In this document: positions 15,854 to 24,261 of the stretch, one piece after another | How the letters are laid out: each line of letters starts with the position of its first letter | Numbering within the stretch: position 1 is the first letter of the stretch | From: Hymenobacter nitidus | GTDB lineage: Bacteria; Bacteroidota; Bacteroidia; Cytophagales; Hymenobacteraceae | Length of the DNA: 64,000 bases | Assembly (NCBI RefSeq): GCF_020447315.1 | Contig: NZ_JAJADQ010000012.1 | Coordinates: forward strand, 1 to 64,000 | Direction: 5' to 3' | The notes under the pieces: generated by a model | Database searches by the model: none | What the model was told of the DNA's origin: nothing | Seen by the model: only the letters and a program-made list of their open reading frames with translations | Position numbers and translations under genes: made by a program

Positions 15854-16470
15854 GATACAGAAGCATAAGCCGCGGCGAGGCGGCGGTCATAATTGAATTG
15901 TTTATAGCCTGCCCCATTGTAGTAGTATGCCACCATCGCCCAATCCTTAGCTTTCACCGCGCGGGCCAGGGCGGGTTTGCTCTGGATAAAGCGGAGCATG
16001 CCGGCGAGCTGGTTGGCTTCACTTTCGCGGAAGCTATCCACCAGCGCATCCACCGTGGCAAAGCCCAGGGCCGCATGGTTGAACCCCATCATTTGGGGCA
16101 AGCCCCACGAGGTTGACAGCATAGCCGCCGTCTTATCGATGGAAAAAGCCGCGTTGAAGGCTTCCCACTCGCGTCTCTGGCCTTCCACGCCGTTGGCCTG
16201 GGTGGTTTCCCAGGCGGCAATCAGGGACAGTTGAATGGTCGAGGCGGTGCCGGCGGCGCGGGCCAGCCGGGCCCGCTCGATTTCCAGGAGCCGGGCTTTG
16301 CTGAGTTTGCGCCGAAACCAGCTGGGTTCAAACTGAATCAGCAGCTTGCCCGTGGTCAGGTCGTAGCCACTGCCGCCGGTTTCCACCTTCAGGATGGCCT
16401 GCACGGTGCGCGGCTCGAAGCCGGCGGCCATGGCGGCACTTTTGATCTGCAGGGGAGTGAGGCGGTTCAT
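15850..16470 (-). CDS. endolysin, N-acetylmuramidase family (DUF3380)
   Basis: The start is ATG 16470 (MNRLTPLQIKSAA), giving 206 aa. It matches the N-acetylmuramidase endolysins: a catalytic Glu in ILKVETGGSGY (about 26-36), LLIQFEPSWFRR, then SWGLPQMMGFNHAALGF and a C-terminal WAMVAYYYNGAGYKQFNYD. No signal peptide is seen, so it should depend on the holin. It opens the lysis cassette downstream of the capsid gene. Confidence 0.88.
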   Translation of the reverse strand: MNRLTPLQIKSAAMAAGFEPRTVQAILKVETGGSGYDLTTGKLLIQFEPSWFRRKLSKARLLEIERARLARAAGTASTIQLSLIAAWETTQANGVEGQRREWEAFNAAFSIDKTAAMLSTSWGLPQMMGFNHAALGFATVDALVDSFRESEANQLAGMLRFIQSKPALARAVKAKDWAMVAYYYNGAGYKQFNYDRRLAAAYASVS

Positions 16471-16502
16471 AGGACAGGCTTTTGCCGCCACAAGCGGCCA
16501 CC

Positions 16503-16528
16503 CCGAAGAGTGGCCGCTGGTTTGCGGT
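16503..16528. other. hairpin after capsid gene
   Basis: AGCGGCCAC (16503-16511) pairs with GTGGCCGCT (16520-16528). It lies between the capsid stop and the endolysin start. No T-run follows on the minus strand, so it may be a processing or attenuation hairpin rather than a full terminator. Confidence 0.5.
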
Positions 16529-16548
16529 TAAGCGTTGCGTGCTGGAGC

Positions 16549-17640
16549 TTAGACAGCCGACTGGCGAATGGCCACCACGCCCTTTTTGTCGGTGCGCAGC
16601 AGCTTCATGCCGAAGCGCACGGCGTTGTTCATCAAGCCGCCCAGGTACTGCGCCTGTGCTTCGTTGATATAGACTTTCACAGCGCCCTCCACACGGCCGA
16701 TGGCATTCTCATTCCAGATGAGCATACCCTCGTTGTCGTCGGCAGCAGTAGCAGCGCCCACCGCCTTGGCAACGCCCGCACCGGTGAAAATGGCTGCGGT
16801 GCTCCGCTTGTACCACTCCACGCCCATCACCGAGCCGAGGGCACCGGTGAGCAGCGCCGACTTGTTGCCGGTCTTCTCGTAGTCCACGAAGCCCTCGATT
16901 TTGAGCAGCTCACTGTAATGGGTCGCACCCACCAGGCCGTAGCGCTTGCCCTGCATGTCGGTGCGGTCGAGGATTTCGCAGGCCTTGATGATGTCGTTTT
17001 TGGTTACGGCCTTGCGGTTGCCGGTCAGGCCAGGCAGCGCAGCAGCGGCAGCGTCACCCGAGGTCAGTACCATGGCCCCGGAGGCCACTTGCGACATGCG
17101 GTTGAGGGCTACGCCGGCAGCCATCTGGTCGAGCACAGCCGCGTGCAGGCTCAGGAAGCTGGCGCGGCGGTCGTAGCTGGTTTCCAACTGCTCCCGGTCA
17201 CCCAAGCGGGTCGGCTTGGTGGCCAGCAGGCTCAGCGTCACGATTTCGTTACCACCTTCCAGCTCTTCAATGGGCAAAGGGAACGTAGTCGGGTCGGTAA
17301 TGCCCTCGGGCATCTGGAGCTCTTGCGGGATCTGATAGGAGGCCGCCGCAGTACCAGGTGCATCCGAATCTGTGTTCAGCTTCTTGGTGCGCTTGTAGAA
17401 GCTGTTATCCGGGAACAGGATTTTCTGCAGGTCCCGGGTGAAAATGCTGGTCAGCACATCGTCGAAGGCCAGGCCCGGCATTTCTACCGGCTTGGTGCAG
17501 GCGCGCAGCACCTGGGCACCGAATACCACGCCGCCGGTGAGCAGCGGGTTGAGGCCCATGGCCGAGCCGATGATGGCGCCCACGAACAGGGCAATCAGGA
17601 AGCCAATAGCCAGCTTACCGATGAGAAGGAGATTTTTCAT
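16549..17640 (-). CDS. major capsid protein
   Basis: The 363-aa protein is placed directly after the protease/scaffold gene. The C-terminal two thirds look like HK97-type or Mu T-like capsids: T-K-N-D-I-I-K-A-C-E-I-L (about 228-239), YGLVGATHYSELL, and a final RFGMKLLRTDKKGVVAIR. The first 25 residues are unusual for a capsid: a hydrophobic signal-like or membrane segment (LAIGFLIALFVGAIIGSAM). ATG at 17559 (residue 28) would remove it. No ribosome site helps choose. Confidence 0.75.
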   Translation of the reverse strand: MKNLLLIGKLAIGFLIALFVGAIIGSAMGLNPLLTGGVVFGAQVLRACTKPVEMPGLAFDDVLTSIFTRDLQKILFPDNSFYKRTKKLNTDSDAPGTAAASYQIPQELQMPEGITDPTTFPLPIEELEGGNEIVTLSLLATKPTRLGDREQLETSYDRRASFLSLHAAVLDQMAAGVALNRMSQVASGAMVLTSGDAAAAALPGLTGNRKAVTKNDIIKACEILDRTDMQGKRYGLVGATHYSELLKIEGFVDYEKTGNKSALLTGALGSVMGVEWYKRSTAAIFTGAGVAKAVGAATAADDNEGMLIWNENAIGRVEGAVKVYINEAQAQYLGGLMNNAVRFGMKLLRTDKKGVVAIRQSAV

Positions 17641-17705
17641 GAGAAATAAGAGAAGTAAAACAGTCGGATAGGGCGTGCCCTGGTAGATGCTGGAGAGAAA
17701 AGGGC

Positions 17706-18815
17706 TTAGATGATGCCGGAACTGGTCAGTAGATTCTGGTACTGGTCGGGGTCGTTGCGCTTCATCTCGCGCAGGCCCCGCTCATCTTCCTTGCTCCACT
17801 TGTCGAAGTCCCAATCGTTGCGAGCGGTGTTGGCGGCACCTGATGCGGCTTGCGAGTTGGCGCGCTGGGCGGTTGACGTGCGGCCGGGCATCGAGTCCAG
17901 CGCTTTGGTGGTGTTGGTGAAGTCCGCCTTCAGCAGCGACGTGTAAGTATCTTTCTGCGTGGCCGTAATCTTGCCCGTGCTGATGGCCGAATTCACCACG
18001 TTTTCGATTTGCTTCTGCTGGTCGGACTGGCGCGACTCTTCCAGATCCTGGATTTTCTTGCGGAGCTTGGCCAGCTCGTTGTTGTCATCTTCCGACTTCG
18101 GCGCGGGCGCCTCGGGCGTAGGAGCCTGGTTTTTCAGTTTGGCAATGGCAGCCAGTACGTCGGCATCAATGGCGTCAGCGGCCAGGGTCACGCCGGCTTG
18201 AGCCAGTGCGTTTTTCACTTCGTCGAGTTTCATCTCGTTTGTTGGGGGAATGAGTGACATATAGTATTTGTGCACGTCGGCCGCAGCCATGCTGGCGTCG
18301 GCGGCAACGAGGCCAGGTTTGGCCGGAAGCACTTCCGTGCAGAATTCCATTGTGTGGGCCTGTTCTGCGCTGAGCCAGGTTTCAGCCTCCATCAGTTGCT
18401 CCCATTCCTCCACCGTCTTGTTGGAGGCCACCACATACATTTCGGCGGTGGAGCGGTTCAGGGCTTCCTGAGCAGCCACGGCCTTTTTCAGCTCCTTTAC
18501 CTGCACATAGCCCGGCTCACTTGATACCTGGTGCATCATGAACTTGGCGTGGGGCTGGCACTGGCGGACGTTGCCGGCGGCGTAGAGCAGGGTGGCCGCT
18601 GAGCCAACCAGGCCCTCGTTCACGGTTGTGACCTTCAGTTTGCTGCTGAGTAGCTGCACACGCATGAGCTGGCCAGCCATCCAGGAGCCGCCGGGGGAGT
18701 TGATGCGGATGGTAGCCGTGCGGGCCCCGCTGCTCTCCAGTTGGGAGAGAAAGGTGCTGAGATGGGCCACATGCCACATCTCGATTGGCTCAAACAGTTT
18801 GTAATCGCGCTCCAT
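17706..18815 (-). CDS. ClpP-type prohead protease fused to scaffold
   Basis: The 369-aa protein has an N-terminal ClpP/S49-like protease: RINSPGGS (38-45), catalytic Ser71 in GLVGSAATLL, His95 in KFMMHQVSS. From about 195 a scaffold-type region follows: Ala-rich, then a long coiled coil with ELAKLRKKIQDLEESRQSD, and a charged tail. It would cleave itself and the scaffold during capsid maturation. ATG at 18233 (residue 195) could start a separate scaffold, as with lambda Nu3 or Mu Z. It precedes the capsid gene by 65 bp. Confidence 0.8.
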   Translation of the reverse strand: MERDYKLFEPIEMWHVAHLSTFLSQLESSGARTATIRINSPGGSWMAGQLMRVQLLSSKLKVTTVNEGLVGSAATLLYAAGNVRQCQPHAKFMMHQVSSEPGYVQVKELKKAVAAQEALNRSTAEMYVVASNKTVEEWEQLMEAETWLSAEQAHTMEFCTEVLPAKPGLVAADASMAAADVHKYYMSLIPPTNEMKLDEVKNALAQAGVTLAADAIDADVLAAIAKLKNQAPTPEAPAPKSEDDNNELAKLRKKIQDLEESRQSDQQKQIENVVNSAISTGKITATQKDTYTSLLKADFTNTTKALDSMPGRTSTAQRANSQAASGAANTARNDWDFDKWSKEDERGLREMKRNDPDQYQNLLTSSGII

Positions 18816-18964
18816 TGTGCCCCAAAACTTGCCCTATGCAGCGCAGGGGGCAAATTGGCGGGGACAGACACGGTACCAGAAACCCGTTATTCACGGTAAA
18901 ATTTGCCGTGATTGTCTTCTGAAAATTGACGAAAAACGGCATTAGGGCCACATTTGAGGCACTT

Positions 18965-19450
18965 ATGCCCTCGAATTCGAACGAACAGCGTCAAGACGCC
19001 CAGCGCAACCAGGCCAAAATCCAGAAGGAAATAGCCCGGATCATCCGCAAGGAGATGCGCAAGCCTACCGTGCAGGAGTTGGTGGCCGCCACCGGCTTGT
19101 CGGATAAGACGGTAAAGGCTCACCTCAAGCGCGTAAAGCTGGGGGATGGGGCTACCAACGTATTCCAGGCCCTGACGCCACACGTGATTCTGAAGCTCTA
19201 CGAGCGGGCCACGGGCTACTCCCACCAGGCCGTGAAGTTCATGACCGTATCCGCCGGCCAGGGCCTGGGCTCCAGCGTGGAAGAGCACGAGTACACCGAG
19301 CACTACCCGCCCGACACGGCCGCAGCCAAACTATTTGTGCAGCTCGTCGAGGGCTTCAAAGAGAAGTCCGAAACGGAGCATAAGCTGCCCGCTGGTGGCT
19401 TCACCTTCAAGTATGTAGTACCTACAGACCCCAACGCCGATGGCCAATAA
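18965..19450 (+). CDS. terminase small subunit-like protein
   Basis: The start is ATG 18965; a TTG 13 codons upstream also opens the frame. The 161-aa protein has a basic helical N-terminus and a helix-turn-helix at about 31-55 (TVQELVAATGLSDKTVKAHL), as expected for the DNA-recognition subunit. It is followed at once by the large subunit (11-bp overlap), which supports the call. It begins the plus-strand packaging module, divergent from the protease/capsid operon; the 149-bp gap must hold promoters for both. Confidence 0.65.
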   Translation: MPSNSNEQRQDAQRNQAKIQKEIARIIRKEMRKPTVQELVAATGLSDKTVKAHLKRVKLGDGATNVFQALTPHVILKLYERATGYSHQAVKFMTVSAGQGLGSSVEEHEYTEHYPPDTAAAKLFVQLVEGFKEKSETEHKLPAGGFTFKYVVPTDPNADGQ

Positions 19451-20930
19451 AGCGAAGGCAGCCGCCAAGCTCAAGGCCAAGGAGGATGCTGCGTACTTCG
19501 AAGGCGCCGGCGTCAACTTCCGGCCCAGCTGGAAACAGCACCTGGCCTGGCAGGCTCTGGAGGATGACACCACCGAGGAAGTGATGTACGGCGGCGCGGC
19601 CGGCGGCGGGAAATCGTACCTGGGCTGCTCGTGGAAGGTGTACCGGCGCATGCGCTACGCCGACAGCCGCGGCGTTACCGCGCGTACCCGCCTGATCGAC
19701 ATCAAAGAGTCGACAGTCATTACCTATTTCAAGGTGCTGGCCGAGTGGGGCCTGGTGATGGGCAAGGACTACCGGTACATCACGCGCTCGGGCGCTCCGG
19801 AGGCGCTCATCTTCAACAATGGTAGCCGCGAAATCTTCAAGGAACTGGCCTACTCGCCGGCCGATGAGGACTACCAGCGCCTGGGCTCCCTGGAAATCAC
19901 CGATTGCTGGATTGAAGAGGCCAACGATGGCGTGCCCGAAAAAGGCGCCGACATCATCAAAAGCCGCATCCGCTGGAAGCTGGCTGAGTTCGGCCTCATC
20001 CCGAAAATCCTCATCACCTGCAATCCGGGCTACACCTGGGTGCGGCTCAAGTACGTGTATGATGTCGAAAACAACCCGGTACTGCTCAAGCCTTACCAGC
20101 AAGTAATCCAGGCCCTGGTGACCGATAATCCGGACCGGGAGTTTGTGCGCATCTACAAAAAGAGCCTGGAGCAGCTGAAGGACTACGACCGGCAGCGCCT
20201 ACTGGAAGGGGACTGGAACGCCGTGGAGAAAACGGGCGGCGAGATGTACCCCAGCTTCGATACGCAGCTGCACGTGGGCGACTACGCCGGTACCTACGAC
20301 CCGGGCCTGCCGCTGCACATTACGCTCGACTTCAACCTCACGCCTGGCGTGACGCTGAACGTGTGGCAGGTGCGGGGCAAGCAGGCTACCCAGATTGATG
20401 AGTTCACCCAGGACAGCAAAACCAAACTGGCCTGCCAGCGCTTCATGCGCAAGTATGGCCAGCACAAAGCCGAGGTGTTCCTCTACGGCGACCCAGCCGG
20501 CAAGCACGGCGACACCCGCACCGAACAGGGCTCCAACGACTTCACTATCGTGATAAAGGAGCTGCGCGGGCTTCCCAAAGTCACCCAGCGCATCGAGGCC
20601 TCGGCGCCATCGGTGAGCATGCGGGCCCTCTGGATTGATGAAATACTGGAGCATGAGCAGGACGGCATCCGGATTCGGATTGACCGCAAGTGCAACGTGA
20701 CCAGCACCGACTACCAGAAGGTGAAGAAGGCCAGCGACGGGACCAAGGACAAAAAGAAGGTTCAGGACCCGAAAACGAAGGTCAGCTACGAGCCTTACGG
20801 GCACGCCACCGACGCCAACGACTATTTCCTCTGCCGCTGCTTTCAAAGCGAATGGCGCGCCTACCAGCGCCAGGGCAACAATAAACCCGCCGTGGGCAAC
20901 CGCTCCGACGTTCACCAACGCGCCTTTTAA
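19440..20930 (+). CDS. terminase large subunit
   Basis: The 496-aa protein has an ATPase domain with Walker A GGAAGGGKS (51-59) and a Walker B-like ITDCWIEEA, then a nuclease domain with acidic residues in L-D-F-N-L-T-P-G and YGDPAGKHGDTRTEQGSNDF. It packs DNA into proheads and cuts the concatemer or integrated copy. It overlaps the small subunit and precedes the gp36-like gene by 2 bp. Confidence 0.92.
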   Translation: MANKAKAAAKLKAKEDAAYFEGAGVNFRPSWKQHLAWQALEDDTTEEVMYGGAAGGGKSYLGCSWKVYRRMRYADSRGVTARTRLIDIKESTVITYFKVLAEWGLVMGKDYRYITRSGAPEALIFNNGSREIFKELAYSPADEDYQRLGSLEITDCWIEEANDGVPEKGADIIKSRIRWKLAEFGLIPKILITCNPGYTWVRLKYVYDVENNPVLLKPYQQVIQALVTDNPDREFVRIYKKSLEQLKDYDRQRLLEGDWNAVEKTGGEMYPSFDTQLHVGDYAGTYDPGLPLHITLDFNLTPGVTLNVWQVRGKQATQIDEFTQDSKTKLACQRFMRKYGQHKAEVFLYGDPAGKHGDTRTEQGSNDFTIVIKELRGLPKVTQRIEASAPSVSMRALWIDEILEHEQDGIRIRIDRKCNVTSTDYQKVKKASDGTKDKKKVQDPKTKVSYEPYGHATDANDYFLCRCFQSEWRAYQRQGNNKPAVGNRSDVHQRAF

Positions 20931-20932
20931 CC

Positions 20933-21346
20933 ATGGCCTTTCTCACCGCCGCCGACTACGGCACCCTCATCAAGCAAGAGCAGCTCGACATCGTGCTGCA
21001 GGGCAACGCCACCGCCTTGAGCGGGGCCGAGCTATTCGCGCAGCAGTTTATCGAGAGCTACCTCCGGAGCCGCTATGACGTGGCCAAGATTTTCGGCGCG
21101 CTCGGCGCTGAGCGGAGCCAGCTCATCATCACCTACATGGTGGACATCACGCTCTACACCGTGCACAGCCGCCACGGCCGTGTGCAGATGCCCGACAAGC
21201 GCATCGACCGCTACGACCAGGCCGTGGAGTGGCTCAAGGCGGTGGCCGCCGGCAAGATATCCGCCGATTTACCGCTGCTGCCGCCGGCGGAGCGCACGGG
21301 TGGCTTTAAGTGGGGCTCCGCGCCTCAGCAAACCCTCAGCTGGTAG
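20933..21346 (+). CDS. Mu gp36-like protein (DUF1320)
   Basis: The 137-aa protein begins MAFLTAADYGTLI and has the helical pattern of Mu gp36-type proteins: A-Q-Q-F-I-E-S-Y-L-R-S-R-Y-D and V-D-I-T-L-Y-T-V-H-S-R. These are head-tail connector proteins. Its place between terminase and portal follows Mu-like phages of Bacteroidota. It is 2 bp after the terminase gene. Confidence 0.75.
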   Translation: MAFLTAADYGTLIKQEQLDIVLQGNATALSGAELFAQQFIESYLRSRYDVAKIFGALGAERSQLIITYMVDITLYTVHSRHGRVQMPDKRIDRYDQAVEWLKAVAAGKISADLPLLPPAERTGGFKWGSAPQQTLSW

Positions 21347-21347
21347 C

Positions 21348-21530
21348 TTATTTATCGGGCCAGTTGCGCTTGTAGCGCAAATAGAGAACAATGACGGCCC
21401 CGAAACCCAATATCACTTTCACAAAAAGTAGATATGCCTCTGAAGTGGAAGGGTCTTCAGCTGCATAAGCACTGATAGGCAAGCAGCCTATAAACAGAAG
21501 GGTGAGCCACAAGCCCGCGCGGTTTTTCAT
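21348..21530 (-). CDS. small antisense-oriented membrane protein, 60 aa
   Basis: It has a signal peptide (MKNRAGLWLTLLFIGCLPISAYA) and one membrane segment at about 35-51 (LFVKVILGFGAVIVLYL). It lies on the minus strand inside the plus-strand packaging operon, between gp36-like and portal genes, fills that gap exactly and is AT-richer than they are. It looks like a moron with its own promoter. The function is unknown; a superinfection-exclusion role is only a guess. Confidence 0.55.
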   Translation of the reverse strand: MKNRAGLWLTLLFIGCLPISAYAAEDPSTSEAYLLFVKVILGFGAVIVLYLRYKRNWPDK

Positions 21531-21556
21531 GATTCAATAATAGCTCCGAAAGTAAG

Positions 21557-22798
21557 ATGAACCTGCACCAACGACTCCAGGCCCAAGTGGGCGCCGTCAA
21601 TACGAATATCACCAAGATGGGCCGCCGCTCGGTATCAAGCCGCATCCAGGAGCACCAGACTGCGCGCCTGCGGGCCGACCTGAGCCACTGGCGCATGGCT
21701 CTGGCCAACGCCGAGAATAAGGCCTATCCGGACCGCACGGAGCTGTACCGGCTTTACCGGGAGGCCATTATCGACTCCCACCTCACCAGTGTGATGGAAA
21801 CCCGCACGCTCAACATCCTGTGCCAGCCTTTCAAGGTCGTGAGCATCAAGGGCCAGAAAGAGGATGAGAAACTGACGCACATGTTCATGACGCCGTGGTT
21901 TTTCAGCATCCTGAAGGAAGCCATGGAAGCCGTGTTCTGGGGCCCGCGGGTCGTCGAGCTACTCGTGCCCGTCGACGGAGAGTTTTCCGGTACCGAAGTC
22001 ATCCAGCCCGAAATGGTCGTGCCCGAGTGGGGCCTCATCCGCTCGGCACCGGGCAGCGCCACCGGCATTCCCTACCGGGAGGGCGTCGAGGCGCAGTGGC
22101 TGGTGCAGTTGGGCGACTCCAAGGAGTTGGGCTTGCTGCACAAGGCCATTCCGCACGTCATCTGGAAAAAGAACAGCATGCAGGCCTGGGCCGAGTACTG
22201 TGACCGGTTCGCGCTGCCGGTGCGCACCGTGGAAATGGATCTGGGCGACGAGGACCGGGTGGAGGTGGAGAACATGCTCAAGAACATGGGCCGGGCTGCC
22301 TACGCCATCCTGCCACCTGGTGCGCAGAACTTCACCTACCACACCCCGCAGAACTTCCAGCAGGGCGTGTTTTCGGGCATGATTGACTACCCCAACGCGG
22401 AGCTGAGCAAGCTCGTGCTCGGGCAAACTATGACCACCGAGGACGGCAGCAGCCGCAGCCAGGCCGAAGTGCACGAGCGGGTGAGCGACAAGTACACCAA
22501 GGCCGACAAGATGTACGTGCGCAACTTCGTGATGTGGGAGCTCTGGGACCGGCTGCTCATCCATGGCTACCCTGTGGGCGGCTTCGAATTCAAGTGGGAC
22601 GAAACCGAAACGCTCACCAAAAAGGAGCAGTGGGACATCGTGCAGGGCATCATGCAGCACTCGGGCTACCGCGTGCCGGCCAAGTACATTCTTGACACCT
22701 TCGGGGTAAACGTCGAGGAAAAGCCTGAGCCCGTGGTGGTGCCGGCGACGCCCGGCCAGCCAGCACCAGGTAAGCCAGCACCCGCGCCGGGAAAGTAG
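21557..22798 (+). CDS. portal protein, DUF935 / Mu gp29-like
   Basis: The 413-aa protein carries the DUF935 portal pattern: YRLYREAIIDSHLTSVMETR (about 64-83), VPEWGLIR, HVIWKKNSMQAWAEYCDRFALP, and the helical arm with KLVLGQTMTTEDGSS. It forms the dodecameric DNA gate of the head. The C-terminal 30 residues are Pro/Gly-rich. It ends G GGA AAG TAG, a slippery heptamer at the stop codon with a strong hairpin beyond, so a fraction of ribosomes may continue into the MuF gene. Confidence 0.9.
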   Translation: MNLHQRLQAQVGAVNTNITKMGRRSVSSRIQEHQTARLRADLSHWRMALANAENKAYPDRTELYRLYREAIIDSHLTSVMETRTLNILCQPFKVVSIKGQKEDEKLTHMFMTPWFFSILKEAMEAVFWGPRVVELLVPVDGEFSGTEVIQPEMVVPEWGLIRSAPGSATGIPYREGVEAQWLVQLGDSKELGLLHKAIPHVIWKKNSMQAWAEYCDRFALPVRTVEMDLGDEDRVEVENMLKNMGRAAYAILPPGAQNFTYHTPQNFQQGVFSGMIDYPNAELSKLVLGQTMTTEDGSSRSQAEVHERVSDKYTKADKMYVRNFVMWELWDRLLIHGYPVGGFEFKWDETETLTKKEQWDIVQGIMQHSGYRVPAKYILDTFGVNVEEKPEPVVVPATPGQPAPGKPAPAPGK

Positions 22799-22833
22799 TC
22801 GGCGCGGGTGTAGCCGCTCTCTACGCCCGCGCC
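22781..22833 (+). promoter_or_regulatory. putative -1 ribosomal frameshift signal, portal to MuF
   Basis: The slippery heptamer G GGA AAG (22789-22795) is in the portal frame and abuts the TAG (22796-22798). After a 5-nt spacer, 22801-22813 pairs with 22821-22833 in a 13-bp hairpin (one G-U pair, 7-nt loop). An alternative hairpin 22781-22788 / 22801-22808 would hold the heptamer in its loop. A -1 shift enters the MuF frame, which is open from 22774 but has no ATG, GTG or TTG before 22900. Confidence 0.6.
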
Positions 22834-24261
22834 TGCACCCATGGCCACGAACATGGCCTCGATACTGTACGCGCCGCCGGCGACGAGTCGGGCAACGCCT
22901 TGCTACAGGAGTTTATGGCCCTGGCCCGCGCGGTGCACAAAGCGCAGTCCCCCGGAGCCGGCCTGCAGCTGGGGCTGTTCACCCAGACCAGCAATAAGCT
23001 GATGAGTGGGGTAGAGGTGGGCTACAACTCTACCGACGAGAAGGCCACGGATTTTCTGCGGAAAAACGTCTATCTGTTCTCGGCCGCGAAGACCCGGCAC
23101 CAGGCCGTGGAGCTGAGCAAGCAGCTGCTCGACGACGAGGGCCAGATACGGCCGTGGCGGGCGTTTCGGAAAGAGGCCCTGGGCATTCACCAGCAATACA
23201 ACGTGCGCTGGCTGGAGGCCGAGTATGAGCACGCCGTGGCCAGTGCGCAGATGGCCAGCAAATGGCAGGAATTCGAGGACGAAGATGTACTCCAGTACGA
23301 AACCGTAGGTGATAGTCGGGTGCGTCCGGAGCACAAAGCCTGGGACAGCATCACGCTGCCCAAATCGGACCCGTGGTGGCTCACACACTACCCGCCCAAC
23401 GGCTGGCTGTGCCGGTGCACCGTCATTGGGGGCGCGCCCGGGGCCCGGCACACGCCGCAGAGCATCCTGCCGGCACTACCCGAGCCGGATGGCATTTTCC
23501 GGGGCAACGTGGGCAAAACCGGCATCATCTTCCCGCTGGAGCATCCTTACTATGCTGAACTGACCGCCGGCGAGCAGCAACTTGTGCAGAAGGCGGCTGG
23601 CCAACGCCACATCAGCGACCTGGTAACGCACAGCAAGTCGCTGGCCGGTGTTCGGCGGGATGGCGTGAGCTCCGCGCTGCAGGCTATCAACAAGGTGCAC
23701 GTGCTGCCTGAGTCACCCACCAGCAATAAGACACTGCCCATTTCCTTTGCCAAAACGGCCCAGGGCACCAATGGCGTGTTTAGCTACGTGCCCCTGCGGG
23801 ACGTGCCACCGCCCACGCTGAAACTGTCCTCTGACCTAACCGATGCCGGCCAGATTGCCTTTACTACACTACACGAGTTGGCCCACTTCATTGACCATAC
23901 TTACCTGGACCTGCCGCGCATGGTGACCAAGTACATGGATAAGGTCGATATCGAGGACGTGCTCAATGCCGTGAAGGAAACCAAGCTCTGGCAATCGTAT
24001 GATACCATGTTGGCTGACCGGCTGCTGCCCCGCAACCGGCGGGCGTTTCTGGAGGACTATCTGATGCAGCCCTACGAGGTCTGGGCCCGGGTGTACAGTC
24101 AGTATATTGCTGAACTCTCCGGCGACGAAGCCATCATCGCGGCCATGGCCAAGGGCCGTACCGGCATCATTGCCGACCAATGGGAGGATGAGGATTTTGA
24201 GCCTGTCCGGAATGCCCTACGCTCACTATTTGTTAAAAAAGGATGGACACCAACCGAGTAA
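22795..24261 (+). CDS. MuF head morphogenesis protein with C-terminal zincin-like domain
   Basis: The frame is open from 22774 with no usual start before TTG 22900 or ATG 22915, yet the stretch before it is protein-like (VAALYARACTHGHEHGLDTV); it may be made as a portal fusion by frameshift (22795 is the first shifted codon, 488 aa). Counted from TTG 22900, the MuF domain ends near 178 with DSRVRPEHKAW and HYPPNGWLCRC. Residues 240-453 are an added domain with HELAHFID (325-332, HExxHxxD) and PYEVWARVYSQYI (391-403), like the zincin peptidases of phage polyvalent proteins. MuF proteins enter the head and can be injected. Confidence 0.8.
   Translation, partial: VVGAGVAALYARACTHGHEHGLDTVRAAGDESGNALLQEFMALARAVHKAQSPGAGLQLGLFTQTSNKLMSGVEVGYNSTDEKATDFLRKNVYLFSAAKTRHQAVELSKQLLDDEGQIRPWRAFRKEALGIHQQYNVRWLEAEYEHAVASAQMASKWQEFEDEDVLQYETVGDSRVRPEHKAWDSITLPKSDPWWLTHYPPNGWLCRCTVIGGAPGARHTPQSILPALPEPDGIFRGNVGKTGIIFPLEHPYYAELTAGEQQLVQKAAGQRHISDLVTHSKSLAGVRRDGVSSALQAINKVHVLPESPTSNKTLPISFAKTAQGTNGVFSYVPLRDVPPPTLKLSSDLTDAGQIAFTTLHELAHFIDHTYLDLPRMVTKYMDKVDIEDVLNAVKETKLWQSYDTMLADRLLPRNRRAFLEDYLMQPYEVWARVYSQYIAELSGDEAIIAAMAKGRTGIIADQWEDEDFEPVRNALRSLFVKKGWTPTE

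Noticed and set aside
16231..17649. 472-aa plus-strand frame opposite the capsid gene
   Set aside because: It is long only because of high GC; the product is His/Gln/Gly-rich without domain character, while the minus-strand frame is a capsid protein.
22841..22900. ATG 22841 as start of the MuF gene
   Set aside because: It is out of frame with the MuF frame (59 bp from TTG 22900) and so cannot start it.
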